Below are positions 1 to 7,752 of a stretch of 64,000 nt of DNA, piece by piece (position 1 is the first letter of the stretch; each line of letters opens with the position of its first letter). Origin of the DNA: Granulosicoccus sp045106195 (GTDB taxonomy: Bacteria; Pseudomonadota; Gammaproteobacteria; Granulosicoccales; Granulosicoccaceae). A program made the position numbers and the translations under genes. The notes under the pieces were generated by a model that was given only the letters and a program-made list of their open reading frames with translations, did no database searches and was not told where the DNA came from. The stretch is taken from the NCBI GenBank assembly GCA_045106195.1, contig JBGCEH010000018.1, positions 5,975 to 69,974 of the forward strand, in the 5' to 3' direction.

Positions 1-1
1 T

Positions 2-412
2 GTTCAGGCCCAGTATCTGAGGCTTCTTCGTGAGTTACAGGAAGAGACGGGTACAGCGATTCTTTTCATCACGCATGACTTCGGAATTGTTGCCAACCTT
101 TGCCACCGGATTGTGGTTATGTACTTTGGTCGCATTGTCGAATCTGGCCCGGTTGACAAGATATTTTCACAACCAGCGCACCCCTATACTGAAGCCTTGA
201 TTGCTGCTGTGCCAAAACTCCGGGGACACAAAGGGCGGTTAAGGACAATAAACGGACAACCGCCAGCACCGACTGATCAGGTCAGTGGCTGTCCGTTTGC
301 ACCCCGGTGTGATTATGCGGATGCACGTTGCCTGAAGGAACTGCCGGCGACCGTCGACGCTGATGCCGACGGCGACCATACGGCCAGCTGTTGGCGGGTG
401 GTGGATCGATGA
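2..412 (+). CDS. Oligopeptide/dipeptide ABC importer ATPase, C-terminal part (DppD/OppD type)
   Basis: Incomplete at the window edge; the frame is open from base 2 to the TGA at 410-412 and gives about 136 C-terminal residues. Visible are the switch-histidine strand (FITHDFGIVA), the D-loop-distal region, and the oligopeptide-transporter C-terminal extension with HPYTEAL followed by GCPFAPRC, a cysteine cluster typical of DppD/DppF/OppD/OppF proteins. The Walker A and signature motifs lie outside the window. The family powers uptake of peptides or similar solutes across the inner membrane. Its stop overlaps the start of the next ATPase (ATGA), the usual DppD-DppF arrangement. The permeases and binding protein should lie upstream of the window. 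Confidence 0.93.
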   Translation, partial: VQAQYLRLLRELQEETGTAILFITHDFGIVANLCHRIVVMYFGRIVESGPVDKIFSQPAHPYTEALIAAVPKLRGHKGRLRTINGQPPAPTDQVSGCPFAPRCDYADARCLKELPATVDADADGDHTASCWRVVDR

Positions 413-1380
413 GTACGTTGCCAATTATGGCAGTTGAAGAGCTGTCCAGACATTTCGCTGTACGCACCGGCCTGTTCGGACGGCATAAAGCTTCAGTGAA
501 AGCCGTGAACGGATTGAATTTCAGCATAGGTGCCGGTGAGACACTGGCGCTGGTGGGGGAGTCCGGTTGCGGCAAAACGACAACCACCCGACTTCTCCTG
601 CGCTTGCAAACTCCCACCCATGGAGTTGTGCGTTTCGAAGGCAAGGATATCCATCAGCTGAAAGGCGCGAGTTTGAAGACTTATCGATCAGGCGTACAAG
701 CGGTATTCCAGGATCCCTGGTCGTCAATAAATCCACGTGTGCGTATTCGCGATTTCGTGTCTGAACCGTTAGTTGTTAACGAGACGCTGACGAAAGATGA
801 AATTGACAAGCGTGTTCATGCAGCGCTTGATGCTGTCGGTCTTCGTCCACAGGACGCAAAAAAATTTCCTCATGAGTTTTCTGGTGGGCAACGACAACGT
901 ATTGCTATTGCAAGCGCTATCGTCACGCGTCCGAAGCTTGTCGTGCTGGATGAACCGGTCTCCGGCCTGGATGTATCGATTCGCTCCCAGATTATCAATT
1001 TGTTCAAGGATCTGCAAAAGGAGTTTGGGCTTAGCTACATTCTTGTTGCGCATGATCTTGCGACAACGCGCTATCTAGCTGACCGTGTTGCCGTAATGTA
1101 TCTGGGTTCGATGGTGGAATACGGTAATGCGGACGAAGTGTTCGATACACCATCACACCCCTACACACAAGCCTTGCTCTCGGCAGCATTATCTGCAGAT
1201 CCGGGTGAGGTACGCAACGAGATAATGATGCACGGTGAGGTTCCCTCTCCATTAAATCCGCCGTCGGGGTGCGCATTTCATCCACGTTGCCATCGTCGTG
1301 CCGGTGATATCTGCGACAACCAGATGCCAGCGTTAACTGAACACCAACCAGATCGACTGGTTAGTTGTCATCTCTACTGA
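409..1380 (+). CDS. Oligopeptide/dipeptide ABC importer ATPase (DppF/OppF type)
   Basis: A 323-residue cytoplasmic ATPase, normal length for DppF/OppF. Walker A GESGCGKTT lies at about residues 50-58, the Q-loop (VFQDPWSSINP) near 101, the ABC signature FSGGQRQ near 157-163, Walker B LVVLDEP near 177-183 and the H-loop VAHDL later. The C-terminal HPYTQALLSA and GCAFHPRC segments are the oligopeptide-family extension. The ATG at 409 overlaps the upstream stop; an in-frame TTG at 391 would add only six residues and is less likely. With the preceding gene it forms the ATPase pair of one importer. Because it is 18 bp upstream of an aminotransferase and a pxp set, the imported solute may be the substrate of those enzymes (inference). 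Confidence 0.95.
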   Translation: MSTLPIMAVEELSRHFAVRTGLFGRHKASVKAVNGLNFSIGAGETLALVGESGCGKTTTTRLLLRLQTPTHGVVRFEGKDIHQLKGASLKTYRSGVQAVFQDPWSSINPRVRIRDFVSEPLVVNETLTKDEIDKRVHAALDAVGLRPQDAKKFPHEFSGGQRQRIAIASAIVTRPKLVVLDEPVSGLDVSIRSQIINLFKDLQKEFGLSYILVAHDLATTRYLADRVAVMYLGSMVEYGNADEVFDTPSHPYTQALLSAALSADPGEVRNEIMMHGEVPSPLNPPSGCAFHPRCHRRAGDICDNQMPALTEHQPDRLVSCHLY

Positions 1381-1398
1381 TATCAAAGGTGCTGCCCA

Positions 1399-2658
1399 AT
1401 GAGTGATTTATTTTCACCCGAATTACTGAGTCAGATCAGAGACAAGTTTCATCATGTCGATACCTGCCCCTATGCCGGCAGGCGTGTATATCTTGAGAAC
1501 GCGGGTGGCTCGTTGACGTTAAAGGCGGTAACTGCACGTGGTTCAGAGCTGGGTTCATTGCCCGATAATGGTGGGCGAAGCAATCCTGCATCCGAAGCGT
1601 TGTCAGCGTTTATTGACAAAGGCAAGGAGGATCTTGCAACTTTCCTTGGATTTGACAAGGGAATAGTCTTTGGTGGTGAGACGGGGTCGGAATGTATTTT
1701 CCGGCTCATCCGCACAGCCATTTTACAGAGCGAAGCCGGAGGCTCGATTGCCAGTTGTTCACTGGAGCACCCAGCATCATATAGCGCCGCTCATGAATGG
1801 GCTGCCAATAGTGGGCGTGAATTAATCAACATACCGTTTGACTCAGACTCTGCAACCGTATCGGCTGAGCATTATTCGGCGAATATTCGTCCCGACACTC
1901 GTGTGGCAACGATTATTCACACTAATCCAATTACCGGAATGGTGATGGATGTTCGCGCCATTACAAAGGCTATCCGCCAGATTTCACCGGATTGTTTCAT
2001 CATTGTTGATGGAATACAGCATGCAGCTCATGGCAGTATCAACCTGTCCGACGTGCCTATCGATGCCTACGTCGTATCTCCGTACAAAGTGTTTTCAACG
2101 TTTAATGACGGGTTTGCCTGGGTATCTGATCGGCTTAGTGTCCTGCGTCATGATCGTCTGGCGGGTAAATCCGAAACTTCCTGGGAGCTGGGCAGTCGTG
2201 ATCCCTCAGCATACGCTGCGATCACGGAGATTGTTGATTATCTCGAATGGTTGGGTGAGCATTTTACGATTGAAAAAAGCCGTAAATCCAGACTCAAGGC
2301 TGCGGGAGATGCGATAGCGAGCCAAGAGCAAGCATTGACCAGACTGATCCTGTCAGGTCGGGATAATTTGCCTGGCCTTGAATCCTATGATTCGGTTCGC
2401 CTTATTGCCTGTCCGGGACGACATGATCATGAAGGCGTTGTGTCGTTCGCGGTGGATGGCATGACTGCGCAAGAGGTGGTTGCCGAGTTGGGTAAAGACA
2501 CTATTCGCATTCATGCCCGGGTTGATGATGCCTATTCGGGAAACATACTGCGTCCGTTGAATCTGACCTCGGTATCCCGAGTGTCGTTAGGGCACTACAA
2601 CAGTGCCCAAGAGATCGAGGTGTTCCTGAGGTCCATGGCACGTTTTCTTGTCAAGTAA
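1399..2658 (+). CDS. Class V aminotransferase-fold PLP enzyme (cysteine desulfurase-like)
   Basis: A 419-residue fold-type I PLP enzyme. The cofactor-binding signature is clear: IVDGIQHAAHG has Asp204 and His208 to hold the pyridoxal ring, and SPYKVFS supplies Lys230 as the Schiff-base lysine. THTN-like segment IIHTNPITG near 172-180 is typical of the class. No obvious catalytic Cys loop of IscS/SufS is seen, so a lyase, desulfurase-like or aminotransferase reaction is possible and the substrate is unknown. It sits between the peptide-type ABC ATPases and the pxp genes. Its TAA stop (2656-2658) lies inside the first copy of a 17-bp tandem duplication that changes how the next gene is entered. 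Confidence 0.88.
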   Translation: MSDLFSPELLSQIRDKFHHVDTCPYAGRRVYLENAGGSLTLKAVTARGSELGSLPDNGGRSNPASEALSAFIDKGKEDLATFLGFDKGIVFGGETGSECIFRLIRTAILQSEAGGSIASCSLEHPASYSAAHEWAANSGRELINIPFDSDSATVSAEHYSANIRPDTRVATIIHTNPITGMVMDVRAITKAIRQISPDCFIIVDGIQHAAHGSINLSDVPIDAYVVSPYKVFSTFNDGFAWVSDRLSVLRHDRLAGKSETSWELGSRDPSAYAAITEIVDYLEWLGEHFTIEKSRKSRLKAAGDAIASQEQALTRLILSGRDNLPGLESYDSVRLIACPGRHDHEGVVSFAVDGMTAQEVVAELGKDTIRIHARVDDAYSGNILRPLNLTSVSRVSLGHYNSAQEIEVFLRSMARFLVK

Positions 2659-2689
2659 TGGTCAGCTCAAGATAATGGTCAGCTCAAGA
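2656..2689 (+). repeat. Exact 17-bp tandem duplication spanning a stop/start junction
   Basis: The 17-mer TAATGGTCAGCTCAAGA occurs twice head to tail, at 2656-2672 and 2673-2689, with no mismatch. The first copy contains the aminotransferase stop and an ATG (TAATG) that reads five codons (MVSSR) and meets the TAA of the second copy. The second copy repeats TAATG, and its ATG at 2675 opens the pxpB-like gene. The two ATGs are in different frames because 17 is not a multiple of three. Confidence 0.97.
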
Positions 2690-3328
2690 CTTTCTATGAT
2701 CGGCAGCCGCGCTGTGCTTTTTCAGGCTGATTGCCCGTTTGATCTGGAGCATCAGCAACGCTTTTGGGCAATTGCACATGAAGCATCGACCTGGCCGGGT
2801 GTGCGTGAAGCCGTCCCGGGCATGACGAACGTCACCCTGTTGCTTGCCGAGGTTCCAAAAAATGTTGAGCGTCTGGGTAAAACGCTTGAATTACTTTGGC
2901 GCAGTGGTGTTAGAAAGCAGATCGAGGGTCAATTGCTTGAGATAGATATCACCTATGGAGGAGAAGGTGGTCCGCATCTGATTGAAACCGCCGAGATGCT
3001 CGGCAAGACAGTTGATGATATTGTGCGCCTCCATACCACGCCGGAATATACGGTTTTCGCCGTCGGAAGCCATGCCGGATATTGTTACCTTGGTGGTCTC
3101 GATCCAGCGCTTGAGACCCCACGTCGAAAAGTACCGTTGACTGATCTTCCTGGAGGATCATTGTCGATGGCCGGTCTGCAAACGGGGATATCCGCATCGG
3201 CAGGGCCCAGTGGCTGGAATACTCTGGCGAGCGCAGACGTGGAATTTTTTAATCCCCTGCGTGACCCTCCATCTTTGTTAAAGCCTGGCGATCGTATCCG
3301 CTTTAACCCCGTGAGGGTGATCGCATGA
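2675..3328 (+). CDS. pxpB: PxpB/KipI-like 5-oxoprolinase subunit
   Basis: A 217-residue CT_C_D-domain protein (PxpB/YbgJ/KipI family). PxpB and PxpC form the part of prokaryotic 5-oxoprolinase that activates the lactam with ATP. Family features visible are YGGEGGPHL near the middle, a HTTPEY segment, YLGGLDPAL, a PR pair and the SLSMAGLQTGI strand. The usual GFxPGFPYLGG is altered to GSHAGYCYLGG and the late GGW-GRT motif is partly lost, so the sequence is divergent. The ATG at 2675 is preferred because it overlaps the TAA of the five-codon minigene; an in-frame TTG at 2648 would overlap the aminotransferase. The stop overlaps the next start (ATGA). The substrate could be a lactam other than pyroglutamate. 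Confidence 0.85.
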   Translation: MVSSRLSMIGSRAVLFQADCPFDLEHQQRFWAIAHEASTWPGVREAVPGMTNVTLLLAEVPKNVERLGKTLELLWRSGVRKQIEGQLLEIDITYGGEGGPHLIETAEMLGKTVDDIVRLHTTPEYTVFAVGSHAGYCYLGGLDPALETPRRKVPLTDLPGGSLSMAGLQTGISASAGPSGWNTLASADVEFFNPLRDPPSLLKPGDRIRFNPVRVIA

Positions 3329-4305
3329 TCGAGGTGCTTTCGATTCCTCCGCTTGCAACGGTACAGGATCTTGGCAGGCAGGGTCACTGGTTTCAGGGGC
3401 TCGGGCAGGCTGGTGTGATGGATGATTTGTCGCACAGGATAGCCAATCTTGTTTTGGGTAACGATGAAACCGCAGCGACTCTTGAGATTCCATTAGCCCC
3501 CGTGCGTTTTCGTTTCCATACTGAAACAGCCTTTGCGATTTCAGGTGCGGTGTGCAATGCCCGACTGGATAGCCGTGCGTTGCCTGCCATCTGCGCTGGT
3601 GTTGCCAAAGCAGATCAGGTACTTCAGCTGAAGGGTATTTCGCAGGGTGCACGAGTTTATCTTGCGCTGCCCGGTGGTATCGATGTCCCCATCGTTCTGG
3701 GCTCGCGCAGTACACAACTGCGTGAATCTTTTGGTGGGTTTGACGGACGCATGCTGAAGGCTGGTGATCAGCTCAGGTCGATTAATGACACGTGGCCTGA
3801 TCTGCCGGCGAGTGGGCTCAGTCTGGGAATGCCTCCTCTAAAACGCGATGGCAGTAACGACATTGAATTACGGGTTTTGCCCTCTGCCGAATATGATTAC
3901 TTTGCGTCAGAGTCTCTCACGGCGTTCTGGTCGAGTGCTTATCGCGTATCGCCCGCGAGTAACCGTCAGGGCTACCGGCTCGAGGGCCAGGCGCTTTCTT
4001 GGATGAGTACGACAGAACTGCGTTCTCATGGCATCGTACCCGGCATTATTCAGGTGCCAGGTAGTGGTCAACCCATCATCCAGTTGGCAGATACGGCGAC
4101 GATGGGTGGCTATCCTGCCATCGGTGCTGTCATAGAGCCTGATCTGTGGCGTATCGCTCAGGCGCGCCCCGGAGAGTTTCTTCGATTCGTACGTGTTGAT
4201 CTTGACGAGGCAGCCAATGCGGCGTTGGAGCAGCAGGACATTCTTGCCTCCTTGAATACTTACCTGATTGAGACACGCGAACTTCTCAGCAGTTGGAATT
4301 CATGA
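3325..4305 (+). CDS. pxpC: PxpC/KipA-like 5-oxoprolinase subunit (biotin-dependent carboxyltransferase family)
   Basis: A 326-residue CT_A_B-domain protein. It begins with the family motif TVQDLGRQGHW, then MDDLSHRIANLVLGN, an LE pair, and YLALPGGIDVPIVLGSRST, followed by GGFDGRMLKAGDQL; these match PxpC/YbgK and the central part of urea amidolyase. Length is normal. It presumably forms a complex with the PxpB-like protein in the cytoplasm to phosphorylate or otherwise activate a cyclic amide, which the PxpA-like protein then helps open. Starts are coupled on both sides: ATGA with pxpB at 3325 and ATGA with a 21-residue frame at 4302. Pfam-level annotation as allophanate hydrolase or carboxyltransferase is common for this family, but no such activity is implied. 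Confidence 0.9.
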   Translation: MIEVLSIPPLATVQDLGRQGHWFQGLGQAGVMDDLSHRIANLVLGNDETAATLEIPLAPVRFRFHTETAFAISGAVCNARLDSRALPAICAGVAKADQVLQLKGISQGARVYLALPGGIDVPIVLGSRSTQLRESFGGFDGRMLKAGDQLRSINDTWPDLPASGLSLGMPPLKRDGSNDIELRVLPSAEYDYFASESLTAFWSSAYRVSPASNRQGYRLEGQALSWMSTTELRSHGIVPGIIQVPGSGQPIIQLADTATMGGYPAIGAVIEPDLWRIAQARPGEFLRFVRVDLDEAANAALEQQDILASLNTYLIETRELLSSWNS

Positions 4306-4367
4306 TGCAAACAACAATCGAATTCACTGACTTGCTTTTGAACGGGGTGGCCACCGATGCTGAATAG
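4302..4367 (+). CDS. Possible 21-residue leader or linker peptide between pxpC and the AccB-like gene
   Basis: A short frame starting with ATG at 4302, which overlaps the pxpC stop as ATGA, encodes 21 residues ending in TAG at 4365-4367. That stop lies just inside the next gene, whose ATG is at 4357, so ribosomes finishing this peptide would be placed at the AccB-like start. The peptide (MMQTTIEFTDLLLNGVATDAE) matches nothing I recognise. It may be a translational relay, the remnant of a longer gene, or chance. Only its overlap with both neighbours supports it. Confidence 0.35.
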   Translation: MMQTTIEFTDLLLNGVATDAE

Positions 4368-4776
4368 CAGCGAACTGAAAAGCTTGCTTGGCGCTATGCG
4401 TGCAAGTCGGGTAACGACGCTTGAGGTGAAAAACAAGGGGCAACACCTTCGCCTGGTCCTGTCAGCATCCGTTGTGCCATCGACACCGGTCACGCCATTT
4501 ACGCCACAGCTGGCAATATCGCCGGACGTGATGAACGTTTGTGTGAGCAGTCTCACCATCGGCACATTCCTGCGGCGCGGAATTGATGATGGTTTGCCGT
4601 TACTGGAAGTCGGTATGCGAGTAACAACCGGTGAGGTTCTGGGCTATGTCTGCCACGGTCCCGTGAGAGTCATCGTCGATGCACCTGCCGACGGTGTCAT
4701 CAGTAACGAGGGACCCGATGATGGTGCGGTATTGGGTTTGGGCGATGTGGTATTCGAACTGGAGGTGGCACCATGA
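4357..4776 (+). CDS. AccB-like biotin carrier domain protein lacking the biotinyl lysine
   Basis: A 139-residue protein with the layout of biotin carboxyl carrier protein: an AccB-like N-terminal helix and strand (LKSLLGAMRASRV... LEVKNKGQHLRL, about 5-35), a Pro/Thr-rich linker (about 36-55) and a C-terminal barrel (about 58-139). The barrel ends with the usual APADGVI and LGDVVFEL strands. The hairpin that should carry AMKM reads GYVCHGPVRVIVDA (96-109); Pro102 stands where the biotinylated Lys belongs, and there is no Lys anywhere after residue 28. It therefore cannot be biotinylated at the normal site. No accC-like biotin carboxylase is nearby. It overlaps pxpA (ATGA). A scaffold role in a Pxp-type complex is an inference. 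Confidence 0.8.
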   Translation: MLNSSELKSLLGAMRASRVTTLEVKNKGQHLRLVLSASVVPSTPVTPFTPQLAISPDVMNVCVSSLTIGTFLRRGIDDGLPLLEVGMRVTTGEVLGYVCHGPVRVIVDAPADGVISNEGPDDGAVLGLGDVVFELEVAP

Positions 4777-5537
4777 AAATAGATATTAACGCGGACCTTG
4801 GTGAGGGGTATGGTCCCTACACGATCGCGGAAGATGCCTCGATCATGGCCAACGTGAGTTCGGCCAACGTAGCTTGTGGATATCACGCTGGCGATCCGGT
4901 CATCATGGACCGCACAATCAGAATGGCAAAAGAGCACGGTGTTGATCTGGGTGCGCATGTCAGTTTTCCCGATCGCATGGGATTTGGGCGTCGGAAAATT
5001 GATATGGCGCATACAGAGCTTGAGGCTCATGTTTTATATCAACTTGGTGCACTTGATGGTCTTGCCCGGCGCATTGGTCATCGGATTACACATATGAATC
5101 CACATGGTGCTCTGGGTAATCTGGCAAGCGCAGATCGGCAGACGGCAGATGCGCTGGCAAGGGCCACACTTGCATTTGACTCTGAGATTGCCTTTCTGGT
5201 GCTTCCGGGCAGTGCTCTGGATATTGCGGCAAGCGAGCAGGGTGGGCGATGTGTCCGATTGTTCCTCGCCGATCGTGGCTACCTGGCCAACGGGCAGCTG
5301 GCACCGCGTGGGCAGCCAGGCGCGTTGATACACGATCCGGAGAAGGTAGTCGATCGTGTTATCAGAGTTATTGAATCCCGTGAAATTGACACCGTTGATG
5401 GGCCGGTGATACCGATGCCGGTTCAGTCGATTCTATTGCACTCTGATACCGAGGGTGCCGTAGAGCTCAGCCTGCTCATCAGGCGAGGAATTACAGAAAG
5501 AGGCTTCGATATCACACCGCTTTCTCAGCATATTTGA
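4773..5537 (+). CDS. pxpA: PxpA-like 5-oxoprolinase subunit (LamB/YcsF family)
   Basis: A 254-residue LamB/YcsF protein of normal length. The N-terminus carries the family signature DINADLGEGYGPY, then SSANVACGYHAGDP, DLGAHVSFPDRMGFGRR and, later, HMNPHGAL; the Asp, Glu and His residues in these are the conserved metal or substrate ligands. In PxpABC this subunit hydrolyses the activated lactam. The start at 4773 overlaps the AccB-like stop (ATGA), so it is translationally coupled. Together the operon encodes all three Pxp subunits plus a carrier-like fourth protein. Whether the substrate is 5-oxoproline or another cyclic amide is not shown by sequence. Confidence 0.92.
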   Translation: MKIDINADLGEGYGPYTIAEDASIMANVSSANVACGYHAGDPVIMDRTIRMAKEHGVDLGAHVSFPDRMGFGRRKIDMAHTELEAHVLYQLGALDGLARRIGHRITHMNPHGALGNLASADRQTADALARATLAFDSEIAFLVLPGSALDIAASEQGGRCVRLFLADRGYLANGQLAPRGQPGALIHDPEKVVDRVIRVIESREIDTVDGPVIPMPVQSILLHSDTEGAVELSLLIRRGITERGFDITPLSQHI

Positions 5538-5570
5538 AGCCGACAGGCGAATACAAAGGATAAAGAATAT

Positions 5571-6344
5571 ATGACTATTAAAGACTACAAGGTGGCTCTT
5601 GTGACCGGAGCCTCTGATGGCATGGGACGAGCCATCGCCGAACGACTCTGTGCCAGAGGACTTACGGTGCATGGTCTGGCACGTACTGCCAGCAAACTTC
5701 AGGAGGTAGCGGATAGCTGTGGAATTATTCCGCATACCATTGATGTCACTGACACAGACGCTGTCACGGAACTGGTCAAGGATCTACAGATTGATGTACT
5801 AGTCAATAATGCCGGGGTGTCACGACCAGGAAATTTATTAAGTTCGAATGCTTTCGATATTGATGAGCAGATCGATGTGAACTTTCGCGCCGGCCTGCAA
5901 CTGTGCCGGTTGATATTGCCAGGGATGATGGAACGCGACAGTGGTCATATCATCAACATCACCTCGATGGCTGCCCATTACGAATTCGGCGGGCATATTG
6001 CGTATCATGCAACGAAAGCGGCAATGCACGTGGTTTCTCGACAATTGCGGGTTGATGCATTTGGACGCCGGGTTCGTGTGACAGAAATCAGTCCAGGTCG
6101 GACAGAGACTGATATCTTCGCACATGTCGAAAAAATTGATCCTGCCGAAGCAAAGGCCAAGTATTTCGAAGGTTTTGAAATGCCACAGCCATCTGATATC
6201 GCCGATGCAGCAGAGTATGCGCTTGATGCACCACAGTATGTGAATATCGGAATGATTGAATTGCTGCCCACCCTGCAAGTTCCAGGTGGATTGCGTACCG
6301 GTAAGCGAGTTGGCGAAGAGGTGATTCTGACGGGTAACAAATAA
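5571..6344 (+). CDS. Short-chain dehydrogenase/reductase (YdfG-like SDR)
   Basis: A 257-residue classical SDR. It has the Rossmann TGASDGMGRA motif at about residues 13-22, NNAGVS near 83, an active-site Ser in INITSMAAH and the catalytic YHATK pair. The C-terminal segment IGMIELLPTLQVPGG resembles YdfG-type NADP-dependent hydroxy-acid or malonic semialdehyde dehydrogenases (family knowledge). The start has AAGGA about ten bases upstream. It lies 33 bp after pxpA on the same strand and is probably the last gene of that operon, so it may oxidise or reduce a product of the ring-opening reaction. Confidence 0.9.
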   Translation: MTIKDYKVALVTGASDGMGRAIAERLCARGLTVHGLARTASKLQEVADSCGIIPHTIDVTDTDAVTELVKDLQIDVLVNNAGVSRPGNLLSSNAFDIDEQIDVNFRAGLQLCRLILPGMMERDSGHIINITSMAAHYEFGGHIAYHATKAAMHVVSRQLRVDAFGRRVRVTEISPGRTETDIFAHVEKIDPAEAKAKYFEGFEMPQPSDIADAAEYALDAPQYVNIGMIELLPTLQVPGGLRTGKRVGEEVILTGNK

Positions 6345-6361
6345 CTTCGCTGACCTGCTAA

Positions 6362-6382
6362 GGCCCGAAATGTTTCCGGGCC
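6362..6382. terminator. GC-rich hairpin between convergent genes
   Basis: GGCCCG at 6362-6367 pairs with CGGGCC at 6377-6382, extended by AAA/TTT around a short loop with one bulged C. It lies between the convergent SDR (ends 6344) and the TRAP permease (ends 6408), the right place for a two-way transcription stop. There is no clear T-run on either side, so it may not be a classical intrinsic terminator. Confidence 0.5.
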
Positions 6383-6407
6383 CTGGTACTGGCGACTCGA
6401 CTCGCGT

Positions 6408-7709
6408 TTACAGCAGCAGATCTGGTAGAAAAGTGACAATACCCGGAAACACCGCCAGCATGATGGCGAAGCCGATCATGATGGCAAGAAACGGAAAAGT
6501 CACTTTTGCAATATAGCCGGTACTTCGTCCAGTGATGTTCTGGATGATGGCAAAATTGAACGCAACGGGTGGTGTAATTTGTGCCATCTCTACTACCACT
6601 ACCATGAAGATACCGAACCAGATCTTGTCGAATCCGGCTGCCTCTACAAGTGGCAGAACAACGGGGAGGGTGGTAGCGATCATCGAAAAGCCTTCCAGTA
6701 CTGTGCCGAGTACCAAGAAGATAGCGACAAGCAGCATGATAAGAATGATGGGTGAAAGATCCCAGCTTGTGACAACGCCTGCAACAGCTGCCGGTATCCC
6801 TAACGTGGAAGTGATGTTGCCGAGTACCGAGGCGCCGAGAATGATGATACCCATGACCGAGCAGGTTTGCACCGCACCGAGCAGAACATCACGAAGCTCT
6901 TTCAGACCCAGCGCTCCTTGCGACAGGGAAACAAGAAATGCGCCGAGTACTCCAAGCGCTGCCGCTTCTGATGGTGTTGCAAGACCTCCATACATCGAGC
7001 CCAGTACACAGATAATCAGGAACAGGGTGGGGGCCAGGTCTTTCAAGGCTGCTAATCGGTCGCGCAACGGCATGTGACGCATCGCGCGCTCTGACTGGGG
7101 TACAAAATCGGGGCGCAGGGTTGTGCGAATCATGATAAACAAACCAAAAATCGTGGCCAGTAATACGCCTGGTATGAATCCGGCAGTGAAAAGACGCAAT
7201 ACCGATTCATTGGCGAGAACGCCGTACATGATCATGACCGTCGATGGTGGAATCAGAAACCCCAGTGTTCCGGCACCTGCCAGGCTACCAATGGCGATAT
7301 CGGGGGAATAGCCGCGCTCTAGCAATTCTCTCAAGGTCATACGCCCGACGACTTGTGTGGTGGCTGCAGACGATCCGGATATGGACGCAAAAATAGAACA
7401 GCCTACAACGTTAACGTGTAGCAGGCGGCCGGGGAGCAGTGCAGCCCAAGGAGCAAGGCCGGTAAACAGGGATTGGGAAAGCCGCGTGCGGAACAGAAAT
7501 TCCCCCATCAGAATGAACAGCGGCAATGCCACCAGATCGGGTGTGGTGAGAATGTTGTAAACGTATTGAGGAAACAATTTATCGACGGGCAGATGAGTGA
7601 AGAACATCGCCAGGGCGAGAGCTGTTGACAACAAGGCAATGCCGATCCATGCACCCGCGGCGAGCGTGCCAAACAGGAGACCGAACAGACTGGTGACTAT
7701 CGCGCTCAT
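6408..7709 (-). CDS. TRAP transporter large permease (DctM type)
   Basis: A 433-residue, very hydrophobic protein with about 12 membrane segments. Family features include PLFILMGEFLFRTRLS, GCSIFASISGSSAATTQVVG (a conserved Ser/Gly-rich loop), PPSTVMIMYG and the C-terminal MAQITPPVAFNFAII. DctM is the secondary-transport subunit of TRAP carriers and uses the sodium or proton gradient to move a bound solute inward. It is the last gene of a dctP-dctQ-dctM operon read leftwards from 9322. Sequence alone does not show the substrate, which is usually an organic acid. Confidence 0.95.
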   Translation of the reverse strand: MSAIVTSLFGLLFGTLAAGAWIGIALLSTALALAMFFTHLPVDKLFPQYVYNILTTPDLVALPLFILMGEFLFRTRLSQSLFTGLAPWAALLPGRLLHVNVVGCSIFASISGSSAATTQVVGRMTLRELLERGYSPDIAIGSLAGAGTLGFLIPPSTVMIMYGVLANESVLRLFTAGFIPGVLLATIFGLFIMIRTTLRPDFVPQSERAMRHMPLRDRLAALKDLAPTLFLIICVLGSMYGGLATPSEAAALGVLGAFLVSLSQGALGLKELRDVLLGAVQTCSVMGIIILGASVLGNITSTLGIPAAVAGVVTSWDLSPIILIMLLVAIFLVLGTVLEGFSMIATTLPVVLPLVEAAGFDKIWFGIFMVVVVEMAQITPPVAFNFAIIQNITGRSTGYIAKVTFPFLAIMIGFAIMLAVFPGIVTFLPDLLL

Positions 7710-7752
7710 ACGACGGTGGCGCTCATTGCATGCAGAATTACCATTGTGGACA

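Noticed and set aside
3325..4305. PxpC-like gene as a urea carboxylase or allophanate hydrolase
   Set aside because: Only the CT_A_B domain is present; biotin carboxylase, biotinyl and amidase domains of urea amidolyase are missing here.
6532..7077. 181-codon plus-strand frame antisense to the TRAP permease
   Set aside because: Low-complexity translation rich in Thr, Ser, Pro and Met, a mirror of the hydrophobic dctM gene whose family motifs are unmistakable.
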